A DNA stretch of 57,318 nt from Catenaria anguillulae PL171 (Eukaryota; Blastocladiomycota; Blastocladiomycetes; Blastocladiales; Catenariaceae): NCBI GenBank assembly GCA_002102555.1, contig MCFL01000155.1, positions 1-57,318 of the forward strand, in the 5' to 3' direction. The notes beneath the pieces are model-generated. The model searched no databases. It was not told where the DNA came from and worked only from the letters and a program-made list of their open reading frames with translations. Numbering within the stretch: the first letter of the stretch is position 1; each line of letters begins with the position of its first letter. The translations under genes were made by a program, and so were the position numbers. Positions 1 through 11,885 of this stretch are shown in pieces.

Positions 1-2177
1 GCTTGTGGCTCTCGACCCGGGTCCGGAATCCGTGCTACACACAAGACGCGCCAATCCCAAACTCGGACTGCACCTGGCGCACAGACATGCTTTCGCACAT
101 CAACACGGTTCTGGGCGACCTGGCGCGGTGCCGCCCATGCTGTTTGACCGGTCGTCCACTGCCGACCGTCGGCGACATTGTGCACTTTGACGTGGGCACG
201 GCCGTGCGGCGGCTGCGGCTCGCTGGCGCGTGTGGGACGCATGCTGCCGCAAACAGCTCGCACATGTGTTTCAAACGGCAGCGCGCAGCTCGAGCGCATT
301 TACGCGAGTGCCACGCAGGCGCTGCACGTTTCGGGCGTGGGCACGACCCGGGCACATGGACGGTCCTTGCGCAAACACTTGCGGCAGCAGCAACAGCTCG
401 ACTTGGCGCATGCAGTGGCTTCACAGCTTGCGACGTGGTGGGCCGTGTGTTATGAACATCAGGTGGATGTGGCGGATGCAGACTCGGAGCGGTACTGGTT
501 GGCCAGGGCGATTCCGCGCCAGCTCGCGTGCGAGTACGCCGTGGCGAATGAGGAGCTTGCAAGGGCACGCCGTGATTTTGTGGCGCGAGTCAGGGTCAAG
601 ACCGCACACATTGAGGGCAGCTTGGATGCGCACGGGGTCGAGTTGGCCGACATTGGACGTGAGAAGCAAGCGGCGAAGCCGTCAAGGGTGGCGAGGAGGG
701 GTCGCAGCGCTGCGGTGTTAGGGTCGAGAAGCTGTGGCAGAGCGAGACACCGGTGGGTCACTGGTGCAAACGGCGATCGGGATGCGCCGCCGAAGAAATG
801 GATCCGGGCCACCATCAGCACGACACGTGGCCTGGGGTCATGGACTTGATGGGCAAAGTGATGCGCGCGAGCAGATTGGTGGGACACGGCGGTTGCGATT
901 CAGGATGCTCTGGCAACGTACCGCAAGACCTTCTTCACGCAGCTGGCCCAGGGATGCGCTTGGCGCCCAGCTGTTGAGCTGGAAGGAGACGCTGGTCAGT
1001 CCTGCTTCTCGAGCATCCGTCCAGTGTGGTTGAGGACGTGAATGCGCGCCAGGTCGTCGACCAGGTCCATGCGCAATGCGCCGCTATTGCAAACATGTGG
1101 CCCATCCTCTACGCCCTGTCGAGTCCACACTTGCAAATGCGGCACTGGTTCCAGATCACAAAACGTATTGGATTGGCGGCGCACGATCTGGAAATGTTGA
1201 CGCTGGAGCAAGTCCTCGAGCAAAAGCTCGATTTGCTCACGGATATTCTGTTGACGGGCTCGGGCGCACACAAACTGAGCGGATGGGACACGTGGGAGTT
1301 GCCGCTGACCGAGGCGGCAGTGCGCGAGCGCGAAAAGCGTGGGGCAAAGGCGTCTTCTGTCGCCAATGACATGATGGCCATGACAAGCTTGGATCATCTG
1401 GGTCACAATGCGCACGCTTCGTCGGCAGCCGGGCCGTTGCCGCCAGGTCAAGAGGCACTCGTCATGACGATTCGCACCAACTCGATCCACCTGGATGCCG
1501 TTGCGAGTGGGCCACACTTGTGGCCCAGCATTACGCGGACCATTGCGGGCGCACACGGGCCAACGACCAAGCTGGTGAATCGGCATCAGGTTACCATCCC
1601 ATTCACTCGCATTGTCTCGATTCAGATCCGGCCGCCCGATGCAAGGCGGTACTTGACGAGGGAGCTCGAGTGGTTGGCGTGGAACGGCTCAAAAAAGCTG
1701 GCAAGTTTGACGGTAGGCGGCGAGCAGGAGGACCGGTTAGATTGCGTTGATGAGGAGGAAGACGAGGTGGAAGCGGTCCAGCCTGCGTTTCTAACTTGCT
1801 TGCCAAGTGCGCCCAGCCGACCACCCGTGGCTTTACCACCGTCGAATCCGAGTACAAAACAAGCCGTGAAATCGCACCCAGCCGTCCCGACCATCTCGAC
1901 CACTGTCAATGGGCACTCGGCCGTGCGGCGAGGCATCTGGTGCACACGCCGCGGCAACGTCTTTTACTACGTGGCGTGCAGCACCGAAGAGAGTGTGGGC
2001 GATCCCGTGCTTGAAGCGCAACTCATGGGCCAGTCGGCCATCGCCTTGTACTTGGAGCCGACCGAGGACGAGATGCCCTTGTCCAAAGTGGTTGTGTCGG
2101 TACCAAGAGGCGTCACGCCTGAGTTGTTTGCGGAGCGGCTCCAGAATGCGTGTGCGCGCGAGATCATCATGGAATGA
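1..2177 (+). CDS. Dynein heavy chain linker-like protein, 5'-truncated and frame-broken
   Basis: The best part lies at about 1000-1260, where the translation reads ANMWPILYALSS then PHLQMRHWFQITKRIG. This is the pattern of the dynein heavy chain linker (DHC_N2: W-P-x-L ... L-x-x-RHW-x-x-I), followed by a leucine-rich helix as in dyneins. Upstream, protein-like stretches appear in all three frames (for example ADWWDTAVAIQDALATYRK at about 875-931), so the frame changes several times before about 1020. From about 1026 one frame stays open to the stop at 2177. The last 200 residues do not look like dynein and contain an acidic run and a proline-rich linker. No AAA+ motor modules follow, so this is either a divergent linker-only protein or a decayed copy. 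Base errors near the window edge may explain the frame breaks. The assignment rests on a single motif region. Confidence 0.4.
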
Positions 2178-2429
2178 TGGGACGACGGCTATGGTGGTAC
2201 AGGAAGAAAAAAGAAAACAAACGTCTGTGTATGCAAGATATCACATGAAATGGAAACAACCAGGGAGCATAAAGCGGCAGGAGAGGGACAAGAAAACAAA
2301 TGGGCATGGGAAATCCAAAATGCAGAAACAAAGAGGGCGGGTGTGCACGAAATGGCCGGGGATCGAATGAAGAGCTGGGAAGAAATGTATACAAAAGCGG
2401 GCGATGGTGAAAGAAACAGGGTTCATGGA

Positions 2430-3315
2430 TTAAATGTTTTGGGTCATGACAAGGCGCAAAAAGTCGTGGTACGAGATTTGAATGATGCCCGTCTACACAC
2501 ACACCCATGCCCACCGCAGGCCATAGCGTTAGCCTGTGCAAGCATACCACCAGATTCCAAACTCCCCCAACGCACCCCAGTGTGATCAAACTGCCGGAAC
2601 GACCTCGTCAACCCTTGCACGGTGACGCAGCACTGCACAAACGAATCAAACGTGATGCTACCCTGACCGTAGCGGTCGTACTTGCGAATGAGCAGCGACA
2701 CGAGCTCGTGCGTGAGGTTGAACCCAAACCGGTACAGCGCTTGCTGCAGTTCGTTTGTGTCGATCGAGCCACTGCCATCGGCATCAAACGACTGGAAGTG
2801 CGCCCGCCATTGGTTGATGTACGTCCACATGGATACAAATTCTTGAATGTCGATGGTTCCTGTCGAGCCAACGAGAAAGGGTCAGCCAACCTGGGCTGGC
2901 AGCCGTGGCTCATGGATACTGCGCGGTCGGGTCAAGAAGAGCAAAAACAAAGGGCACCGTCGGGCATACCATTGCCGTCAAAATCGTGCAAGTTGACCAA
3001 CAGACGGCAAGTCTCCTCGTTGAAGTAGTGCAGGCCAAGCATGCGCAACGCCTCGCGGAGCTCCACGGCCGAGATGCGGCCGTCGCCGTTATTGTCGACG
3101 CGAGCAAACGTGGATCTGTCAGGGCCGGCAAGGATGGGTAAGGTGAGTCAGGATGGATATGGTTGCCTCCCACAATGGCCGATCATGGCGTTCGTTGCCA
3201 CCCGTCAGGAAACATACTGAAGAGCTTGAAGCAGTTTCGGGTCTTGGCCCGGATTGGCAAGGTTTGGATACCCTTGCTGCTGTTGCTGCTGCTGCTGGTT
3301 CATGGTGTTGTACAT
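2430..3315 (-). CDS. Penta-EF-hand calcium-binding protein (ALG-2/peflin/sorcin type)
   Basis: Four-exon model (3218-3315, 2970-3115, 2576-2859, 2430-2492) giving 196 residues, the usual size for this family. After a short polyQ head ([18 protein letters not shown]) come EF-hands with DNNGDGRISAVEL, DFDGNGTIDIQEF and DADGSGSIDTNEL loops, then the degenerate DRYGQGSITFDSF and FDHTGTGIIQISYHDF hands that form the dimer interface. The terminal hydrophobic FLRLVM matches the family's C-terminus. Members bind calcium, expose a hydrophobic groove and act in ESCRT, COPII or membrane-repair processes. All three introns keep phase (GTATGT, GTATGC and GTGCGT donors). The ATG at 3315 has a good CCACC context. 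An upstream ATG at 3474 is in frame but would add an unconserved basic extension. The gene converges on the dynein-like gene. Confidence 0.88.
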
Positions 3316-3697
3316 GGTGGGCAGGTGTGTTTTGTTTTGATTTCCTTGGTAAACTTGAACTTTGATTTTGATTTGAGAGAGCGCGCGTCGGAACTTGGAG
3401 CGCCGCCGCTCCTCAACCTCGACGGTCGCGGTTGTGGTTGTGGTGGCTAACGATGTAGATTGTGCAGGAAACACTCCCTACGCTTACAGAAGCCTTGAGC
3501 CGAATCGAAATCGTCAGTTGCTCGTTCGTTGCGCCGCTATCCCTGTGCAATGCGGCAGCTGGCCGACAGAGATTGAGCACAGCCAGTCGCGCCAAGGTTG
3601 CCAAGTCCTCACCAGCCAGAAGAGGGCACCCAAGAACGTGGTCGAACACAAATCGAGCGTGAAGAGAATGGCTGGTGAATGCTGACGAATCATTTTA
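3316..3697. other. Intergenic: PEF promoter side, TA target of the transposon
   Basis: No supported gene. It holds the upstream region of the minus-strand EF-hand gene and ends in the TA dinucleotide (3696-3697) next to the transposon's left end. A short open frame continues upstream of the EF-hand start but shows no conservation signal. Confidence 0.5.
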
Positions 3698-3715
3698 TGG
3701 TGGGTGCAGATCGAA
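3698..3715 (+). repeat. Left terminal inverted repeat of the Tc1/mariner-type element
   Basis: TGGTGGGTGCAGATCGAA pairs exactly with 7694-7711 on the other strand. A weaker match (TTC) continues two bases further in. It is flanked by the TA target at 3696-3697. Confidence 0.92.
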
Positions 3716-4023
3716 CGTTCGACCCCCCCTCCAGAACGCGAAATGAGGGGTCCCCGAAATCCTTCATGAACTTTCCCCCCTTTTTTCCGATTTCATTGGT
3801 GAATTTCCCCCAAAATAAGCCTGAGCAACATGATCAGAACGGGAGAAATATTTTTTCTATCTGCCCAAATTGGCGATTATTTGAGAACACCATACGGTCG
3901 GCTTTTTTCAGGTGAGGGGGCTTGTTGATCCGGCCTCACGAACGCGACGACTGGGCGTCGCGTTGAAGGGCGTCGACACTCTCCGGCGTATTCCTTCACA
4001 TTGTCGAACACTATGCATACCAA

Positions 4024-7000
4024 ATGACCACAGCCAGACAACAGAAAAAGAAGGCCGCTAAGAAAGCCGTCCAGGGTGGCGCGGGCCCCGGCCGACCGTC
4101 CAGCGGCACAGCCAAACGCCGCAAGAATCTCGAGAAGAATAAAGGCAAAGGGCAAGCGCGCAAGGCTGCGGAAGCTCTGTTGCATGCCGCCGAAGGACAT
4201 TCGGATTCAGAACTCAACCACGACGGTGCCCTCAACCCGCAGCCCGAGCCAACTTGGCCGTCCGGCCCGCATCCCGAAACACCTGAACCCGACCGCGTCC
4301 ATTCACCCCAGCTCCTACCTCCTTCAGCGGAAGGCCAACCGTTGCGCTCATCCTCAACATCACCCGCTCGATCGTCGCCTCGGTCGTCGCCTCCCCATTC
4401 ATCATGGAACTTGCGCCACCCGCACTCACCACTTTCTCGCTCGGCCACCCCGCCGCACCTGTCAAATCCTTTGTCCTCACCCTTGTCGGACTTACTCGGG
4501 CATCACAAGCAGGCCACTCCGACACCTATGCCTCTCACAACAACGCAAAACCCGAGCTCCCCCTCCTTTATGTTCTCGCCGCCGGTCACGCCCCTCAAGA
4601 TCCAGTACCATGATCCCACGGACGCCAAACGTGTCGCTGCGTCCGCTGCTGCCATTGCCGACCTCGAGGAGCGGCTAGCAGCAATGACGTTGAAATGCAA
4701 GCGCGCCCGCGCTTGTGGCCGGGCGCATCGCGATGCACGGTTTCAGGCGGAGGAGGCAGTCCGTGTCGCTTGTTGCAAGATCGAGATGGTGGAACTCGCA
4801 GCAAGAAAAGCCGAGCAGGTGGCGAAAGAAGCAGAGCGGGCTGCAAAGATTGACGCGGGGTTGAAGAGGCGGGCGCAAGAAGCATTGCGCCGTTGCAATG
4901 TGCGGCTCTCGCTTGAAAAGACAATGCACAAGTCAGCAACAAAGGCGTTGGCAGCCGCCGCGGAGCAGTTGGACGCAGCTCAAAGAAAGCTGGCGCTGGC
5001 CGCTGAGACCAAGTTGAAGCCGCTTGTTGGCGAGGAAAAGGAGGTGGCCATGGATCGATTGGAAAAGCTGGACGGATTTTGCCCAAGGGGTGTGAAGGTT
5101 GGCAAAACCATCAACTCTTACGTGCAGCAGCAGCGGCTTACGCTGCATGCGTTCTACTCGCTGTTGCTTATCGGGTATTGTGACGAGGAGGCGAGGCGTT
5201 TGGCGATCAAGTCCATTTGGCCGCACGAGATCTTTCAATCAAAGAAAAAGCAGTTCAACAACTGGCGAGTGGGGTTTGAGGCCAACGGGGATGTTCCAAC
5301 AAGCGGCCGTGGGTCGAACCAGTCGTTTGTTTCTCCCATTCAAGACGCTGATGCACAAGTGGCCATGAAAGCCTGGCTCAGCGAGCAGCCTGTGCATTCG
5401 GTGACGGCAGAAAAGTTTCAAAGGTTCCTCAACGAGTCCTACCTACCCGACTTGCTTGTCGCTGGCCACTTTGATCCTCAATACAGCAACATCTCAAAGC
5501 GTACTGCCGGCTTGTGGTTGAATGCATTGGGTTGGGTGTATGGCGCGGTTACAAAAGGCGTGTACACAGACGGCCACGACGCACCAGAGACGGTTGCAAC
5601 CCGCGAGGAGTACTTGGAGAAGATCAAGTGTTTGCAAGCATTATCCGCGCAGGTGGACAGCAAGGGCAACTTGCATATGCCAAAATTCAACTCGCGCGCA
5701 GCCAAATCCGCTCATCGTCGATTCTTCCCACATCTCCCCCAAGCTCCCCGCGTTGTTTTCGTTTACCATGACGAGACAACGATCCGCTCGCAAGACGGCG
5801 TCCGTCATGCTTGGACCGAGGCGGGGACTCACCATTTGACGCAAAAGACGCTTGGCCGCGGTCTCATGTTGAGCGATTTCATGACCTTGGACGTGGGATT
5901 CTTGACCGCCAAATCCGGCAATGTGGGCGAGATGCGAGCAGGATTCAAGTGGGACATTAAGTCGCAAGGGTACTTTGACGCCGACGCACTCAACAACCAA
6001 TGGACTTCCCATGCGCAGCCAACCTTTGATTCTGCATTCAAGGACCATCGTATTCGCTACTCATGTCTTCAAGACGTCCACTACGCCCGCCGCCGCCACT
6101 TTCTTGTCAAGAAATCCGCCGCTTGTGCTAAGGTCTACATCCCTCCTGTTCGTTGCTCGCTACGATCACCGTCCCGGCGCCAAAAGCTCGCGCCTCGATT
6201 CATTTTCCAGCGTCAACCTGTTGTCGGCGTCTGGATTTTTGATTGTGCCACCTCGCACACTGCATTTGCCGAGGATGCACTGCGTGCTACCAGCATGAAC
6301 AAGGGTACTGGTGGGGAAAAAAAAATTTTGCGAGATGGTTGGTTTGTGAACGAGGCGGGTGTGAAGGTGCTTCAGCCGATGTGGGTGGTTGAGAATGGGA
6401 AAAGGGTGCCCAAAGGTTCATTTCGACTTCATTCACTGAGCTTTCATTGACATCTAGGCGTGCTGACATGGCAATTCCCACAGGGATGCAGCGTGTGTTG
6501 GAAGAGCGCAGCCTGTATCAGCTTGTCAAGAACAATGGGATTGGAGTTTGTGCTCAATGTCGAGGGGCATTTGAAAAAGATCCCAAGCGGTACTCCCGAA
6601 CGGATTGCTGCTGTCGCCGCATGCTTGATTCTCAGCCTGACTTTCAAGCTCAAGAGTGCCGACTTGCCGAACTGATTCGAAAACATGGCCACCTTGTCCT
6701 TTTCCTTCCCAAGTTTCATCCGGAGCTGAATCGTACGGGCAATTTCATTCAACACATTTATTTTCCTTGAAATCGAGCGACCCATTGCCCTGCCACTGAC
6801 TGGATGTATTTATTTATATACACAGCGATTGAGCGTGGATGGTCGGCTATCAAGGCGTATTGCCGCAAGAACTGTACATTCAAGTGGGATACCTTGATGA
6901 CAGTGATTGACAGTGCAATCGCAAGTGTGTCCATTAGCCAAGTACAGTTCTCTTGCGCTCGAACCAGCATTCTTCTGCCCCATGCGCACATGCTCACTGT

Positions 7001-7295
7001 CCGATTCACAATGACACACATGTAGATTCGCAATTACTTCCGTGCGTGCGCTCGATTCGCGTCTGTTTACGAAATCGTCAAGGACAACGGTCCATTGGCC
7101 GAGCACATTGTCCGCACGTACCGTTCCCACCGCGGCGTGACCAAGAATGACCTGGAGCAGATGGTGAAGAAGCTCGTTACCAAGGTCACTTCCGAGAAGG
7201 CCTCGGCATTGGATGAGCGCCACTTGGCGGAGCTGTTGGAGATCTTGCGTGCGATTTCCGCCGAAGCTCAGGCCGCAGGTGATACCGAGCAATAG
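4024..7295 (+). CDS. DDE transposase (IS630/Tc1/mariner-like, large fungal family)
   Basis: Four exons (4024-6415, 6484-6732, 6826-6941, 7026-7295) join in frame to 1008 residues. The first ~170 residues are basic and Pro/Ser-rich. Residues ~180-340 are a helical coiled-coil-like stretch rich in Ala, Glu and Lys. The catalytic core follows: YHDETT (Asp583), VWIFDCATSH (Asp740) and, across the second intron, PELNPIERGW (Glu883). VPKGMQRVLEER and LPKFHPELNPIE are typical of a family common in fungi and some animals. Splicing is needed to make both the KGMQ and NPIE motifs, which supports the intron model. The enzyme would cut and paste the flanking element through the DDE triad. Codon use and GC resemble the neighbours. 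The start is the first ATG inside the element. Confidence 0.88.
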
Positions 7296-7693
7296 ACGGG
7301 CATTATCTTTTGTATTTAATGTATGTATGCTGCGCCCTGAACCATAAATATTCCAAGCAGACCGACATCCAGACAGTTGCCGCACGTGGTTTGTGGCAGG
7401 GATTTTGTGGCCACCCCCGTGATCGTGAGCAAACAATGGCGTCATGGGCGCCACCCAGGTGGGTCAGACAAATCTCAAAATTGGGCAGAACAATTTGATT
7501 GGGGGACTGTTCCGAACCAATTGCAGGGGCTTTCTTTGCAAAAAAAGCCGCTGAGCGATCGGAAAAAGCCGGCGAAAACGGGACAGAGAAGACAATCGGA
7601 GAAGGATCGGCGGTCCATTAGACCGTTTGTTCAGAGGTGATTAAAAGGGCTCGCTTCCAGACGCGAACACGCGAAACGACAAGTCAAGGAATC

Positions 7694-7711
7694 TTCGATC
7701 TGCACCCACCA
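7694..7711 (-). repeat. Right terminal inverted repeat of the Tc1/mariner-type element
   Basis: TTCGATCTGCACCCACCA is the exact reverse complement of the left end. It is followed by TA at 7712-7713. Confidence 0.92.
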
Positions 7712-8028
7712 TAGAAGCTCTCGAGCATATGCATTGGCTTATCGGAAAATATTGAAACAGGAATGAATAGAGCGCAAGATCCAATAATGAGAGAAAATAC
7801 ACAATCGACCGACCGTTGAAATACAACGTGCGAAACCGGCCGGCACAATAGAATATCAGGGTCGGCGAGGAAAGGGGAACGAAACTGAGATTTGTGCAAA
7901 AGAGCTTGAGAAGAAACATAAGAGACTGGAGCGACGCTCAACACGGTCGCTTTGAGATGGATGAGTGAGAGGGGTAGGTGAATGGGGGGTAATGATGAAG
8001 AGGGATGAGGCCGTTGGCGAGGACGAGC
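7712..8028. other. Intergenic between the transposon and ACMSD
   Basis: No gene signal. It holds the right TA of the transposon and the 3' flank of ACMSD. Confidence 0.5.
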
Positions 8029-9186
8029 TCAATCGCGGAACACGGATTCGTCCAAGTTCAAGAATTTGATGGTGTTCTTGTACAAGATTGCGTCCTTGAC
8101 GTCCTCGGGCAAGTCCGAGTCCTCAATCATCTTGCCCGGGTGGTGTTCGCCGAGTGGGAACGGGTCTTTGGATGACAACGAGGCAGAGAGTCAGCATGCG
8201 GAAAATGGCCGCGACGGTGGCAACAATGGAGGGGGGAAGCGTACAGTCGGAACCCAACATGATGTGGTCGGCACCAATCTTTTTGATGCAAAACTTGAGC
8301 GTGTCCAAATCGTGCACGAGCGAGTCAATGTACAGCTTGTTCAAGTAGGTGGAAGGTGCATTCCTTGTGCGAATGGCGCACAGGTCCGGGCGCACATTGA
8401 AGCCGTGGTCAATACGGCCCAAGGTAGCCAAAAAAGACCCACCGCCGTGGGCAAAGCAAATCTTGAGCCTCGGGAACCTGTCGAGCACGCCACCCATGGT
8501 CAACGAGCACATTGCCAAGGTGGTCTCGCATGGCATGCCGACGAGCCACGCGCCCCAGTAGGGCTTGAGGCGCTCTGCTGTTTCCTTGGAATCGGTCCAC
8601 GGGTGCACAAAGATGGGGCATTGCGTCTCTTCGGCGGCCGCCCAAAACACGTCCAGCTCGGGCGCGTCCAAGTTCCATTCGCCCACGTGCGACCCGATTT
8701 GAATGCCGGCAAGACCCAGCTCGGACATGCACCGTTTCATTTCTTGGACGGCCAAGTGCGGCGCCTGCATGGGCAGCGTGCCCAGGCCAACGAACCGTTT
8801 GGGGTCCTCGGCAACACACTGGGCAATGTGATCGTTCAGGTACCTTGCCAAATCGAGCGTGTCCTCGTGCTTTGCCCAGTACGAGAACATGACGGGCACT
8901 GTGGAAAGGACCTGGACGTCGACCGTGGTGGCGTCCATTTCGGGCTTGCGTGCGTCACACGACCAGCAGTTGGATTCGACGGTGCGGAAAAACTTGCCGC
9001 CTTGCATCATGTTTGCCTGGCCGGCCTTGCAGCCCGTGTGGTCGAGCTGCACCCACTCGCCGTACCCGTACTTGCGGTTGAGGTCGGGCCAACGCTCGGG
9101 TGGAGATGCGTGTGCAAATCGATCTTGAGGCGGCGCGGTTGGGTGTCGGCCAAGGTGGCCACGTTGGCGTTGGTGTTGGTGGTCAT
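8029..9186 (-). CDS. ACMSD: 2-amino-3-carboxymuconate-6-semialdehyde decarboxylase
   Basis: Zinc-dependent amidohydrolase-superfamily decarboxylase. It diverts the kynurenine-pathway intermediate ACMS away from quinolinate and NAD toward 2-aminomuconate semialdehyde. Metal ligands are visible: HTH near the N-terminus ([10 protein letters not shown]), FVHPW, CFAHGGG and LGSDYPFPLG. Long blocks are as in animal ACMSD ([43 protein letters not shown]). Exons are 8245-9186 and 8029-8165. The intron (GTACGC donor) splits the Tyr codon of GSDY. Exon 1 loses frame once at about 9098-9101, where one C of a CCCC run seems to be missing. With that base the length is 359 codons, close to the family's ~335-360, so a sequence error is the likely cause. 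The chosen ATG at 9186 gives a short N-terminal extension. Confidence 0.9.
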
Positions 9187-9723
9187 TTTCGTACTTGAGA
9201 ATGAGGTCTTGCTGTGTGTGTACATTGAGCATTCTCGTTCACGTTTTCGAGAGAAAAGAGAGTGCAGGATGAGAGTCGGGATGTGACGGAGGCAGCGCCA
9301 CACTTTTGGTTTCTCCCCAACCAACCCGTCACGTGTTCTGGTCACATGTCTTGCGGTTCAATTCTTCGACAAGTTGGCTCGACTGACAGCCGACAGGGTG
9401 AAAGGCCAGCCGGCCAGCTGCGAAGGGCATGTTGGATCGGAAGGGAGGGCGCCATGATCGGTAAGTTTGTACGTAAAATACGGCCGACCTGTCAGCGCCA
9501 GGGCCAGGATGCCGCCCTCTCAGCCTCACTGGCATTGGCAATTTGGCATGGTGGACGGTGGATGGTGGGTGGGTGCCAAGCCGTGAGACGCGAGAGGGAT
9601 ATACCTGTGAACCTTTGAATCTGCCAGAAAATACATATGGCCTGCCGTGACAGTCTATGAATCTCGATCGATCAATCACACTGAGCATTAAAAAAAACTC
9701 CATTTGAGAGTCGATCCGCCATC
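9187..9723. other. Intergenic, divergent promoter region of ACMSD and PIG-T
   Basis: 540 bases without a supported coding region. It must hold the promoters of the two divergent genes. No clear motif could be assigned. Confidence 0.5.
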
Positions 9724-11812
9724 ATGCCGCCTTACCACTGCTCCTCACCACTTGTGCCGCGCCCGCGCCGACCTTGGCCGGACCGACCGACGGCGATCTC
9801 TGTCCCCATGCTGGCGTGTGTCTGCGTCGTGGTCCTGGCATTTGCCAGCATGGTCTCACCCGCCAGTCGATACAAGGAATCCTTATCCATCGACACACTG
9901 CCCGACGGCAAGCTGCTCCTGGCCTTTGACTTTGTGTCTACCCGACCCTTTGACGGCCCCAATCCGTCACAGGCAGCACCGCACCAGCCCACGTTTCCGT
10001 TTCCGCGCACACTGTCACAGGTCCTCGACCAGTACCAAGTCGAAGCCATGGACTTGACGCTGACGCAAGGCAGGTGGCAGTACCGGCGATGGGGCGTTCC
10101 GGCAGAAGGCCGCGGCGCACCATCGGGCGCCGACTTGCGCGTGTGGTTGCGGTCCGCAAATGCTTCCGACACGGCCGAGTACGTTTCCACCTGCGTTGTT
10201 TCGCTTGCTTTCCCGATCCACACACACACACACACACACACTTGAGCTCACATGCAAGCGAGCAGGCTGGACACCCGGTGGCTCGCACTGACCAACGCTC
10301 TCTCTGGCCTGTTTTGCGGATCGCTCAACTTTCTCGACCAAACCATGACCACGACCCCAAAATACGCTTGGGCCGACCTGCACGTGTCTCGACCCAACGT
10401 GTCGACCACACTGCGCCACGGCGCGCTCGCACGCGAAGCCGTGTGCACGGAAAACCTGACCCCGTGGGCCAAACTGTTGCCCTGCGGCACACGCCAGGGC
10501 ATTGCGCGCTTACTCAACGGGTACCGCGTGTTTGATGCCAATTACAACTCGATCCAAGCGCGTGTGAGGTCAGAGTGTATCAAGGGCAAGTGCGTGCAGT
10601 CCCTAGAGCAGGCCGTGGTGCTGGTTCTTGATCCAATGCGCGGCAGTGAGTCGCCCGATTGGTCATTGGTAGGCTTGTTGGATCGCAGCTTGGAGGGCGC
10701 GTGTGCGTTGGATTCGCTGCCGACTGAGGTGTATGTGCGGTTTCCCGAGGGCGTGGCTAGGGAGGACGTCAAGCTGTTTCCTGCAGATGAGTATCGGTTG
10801 TTGGATGTGAGCGGGCGCCGTTTTGCACTGTTTGAGCTTGAGAGTATGTCTCTTTTTTTTTTGTTGTTGTTGACGGGCAGCGACCGGAGCAAGCACTGAC
10901 TCTACTGTTGGGTCCTAAACACAGAGCAAAAGCTCGATTTGCGAATGGAGTATGCCCATCCTGAAGCTGTCGGCAAGCAATGTATGTTTTATCTCCTCTG
11001 GTGGTTCACCTCCGGCCGCTCACTCGCACTTGCTCGATGTTTCAGACCGCCAGGCCCCTTCCACAGCCTCTCCGCTGCTCCTCTCTCGCACAACCACGGG
11101 CTCCAACCTCGACTCGGGCACCCTGCACCTGACCACAACCAACCCGACCGTTTCCCCGATCCCACTCACCCTCTACCAAACGCTGCCCTGGTTCCTCCGC
11201 GCACACCTGCACACGATGCGCGTCACGTGCAACGGGACCCAAGTGCGCCCGCGGCCGTGGCGCCATCAGCACGCCTTGGACCGCGCGCGCCCAACGGTCA
11301 TGGAACTCGGATGGACAGTACCTGCAGGCGTCACGTGTGAATGGCAAGTAGATTTCGAAAAGGCATTTTTGCATTTCACCGAGCATCGGCCAGATGCACA
11401 TCGCGGGTTTGAGATTCCCGCGGCACTTGTGACGTTCCCGAGCCCGCGGCCTACGGGTGAAGGTGACAAGGACCGATTGCGGGATTATCCGACGACGGAC
11501 GAGTGGCCAATGGTCGTGCGCATGTACACAGACATTGCACAGGTGCAGCTGCCGACGCCGGATTTCAGTATGCCGTACAATGTCATCACGTTCACGTGTA
11601 CCGTGGTGGCGTTTTATTTCGGAACCATGTTTGCGTTGACGGTGAATCGGGTGTTTGCGTATCGCATGGTGGAAACGGGCCAGGTGGATCGCAGAGGGAG
11701 CAAGGTGGTCAAGCCAAAGGTGGTGACGATGGAAGAGAGAGTGGCGGTGGCGGTGGAGAGGATCAGGAGGGAAAGGAAACTTCAAGGATCGAGTGGTAAG
11801 AAGGTGGATTGA
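9724..11812 (+). CDS. PIGT: GPI transamidase component PIG-T (Gpi16)
   Basis: Subunit of the ER-membrane complex that cleaves C-terminal signal peptides and attaches preformed GPI anchors. It is disulfide-linked to the catalytic PIG-K/Gpi8. Exons 9724-10178, 10266-10843, 10925-10981 and 11046-11812 join in frame to 618 residues. Diagnostic blocks run in order: signal anchor at ~28-45, LTLTQGRWQYRRWG, LSGLFCGSLNFLDQT, REAVCTENLTPWAKLLPC (holding the conserved Cys that pairs with Gpi8), TLPWFLRAHLHTM, HRGFEIP, then PTPDFSMPYNVITFTCTVV before the single C-terminal membrane helix and a basic cytosolic tail. Intron 1 carries a CA microsatellite. The first ATG after the divergent promoter was taken as the start. 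The 3' end faces the DUF1917 gene about 75 bp away. Confidence 0.93.
10219..10241 (+). repeat. CA dinucleotide microsatellite in PIG-T intron 1
   Basis: About eleven CA units lie just upstream of the acceptor of the first PIG-T intron, where a pyrimidine-rich tract would be expected. Confidence 0.95.
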
Positions 11813-11885
11813 AGTTCAATGTTTTATCTTTGGCTCCTGAATAGCGAGGAAATGTTGTGTATATGTACAGTGAAAGCGGTCAGGT

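Larger units (their letters stand above)
3698..7711 (+). mobile_element. IS630/Tc1/mariner-superfamily DNA transposon, structurally complete
   Basis: The ends are perfect 18-bp inverted repeats, TGGTGGGTGCAGATCGAA at 3698-3715 and its complement at 7694-7711. Both are bordered outside by TA (3696-3697 and 7712-7713), the target duplication expected of this superfamily. The element is 4014 bp and carries one four-exon gene with a DDE transposase. No break was found in the gene or the terminal repeats, so it looks like a recent insertion that could still be active. About 325 bp of leader and 415 bp of trailer are non-coding. The perfect pairing of the ends argues for young age. Confidence 0.9.

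Noticed and set aside
9187-9723. Search for a small gene or RNA in the ACMSD/PIG-T gap
   Set aside because: Short open frames on both strands have no recognisable motif, and no tRNA-like fold was seen.
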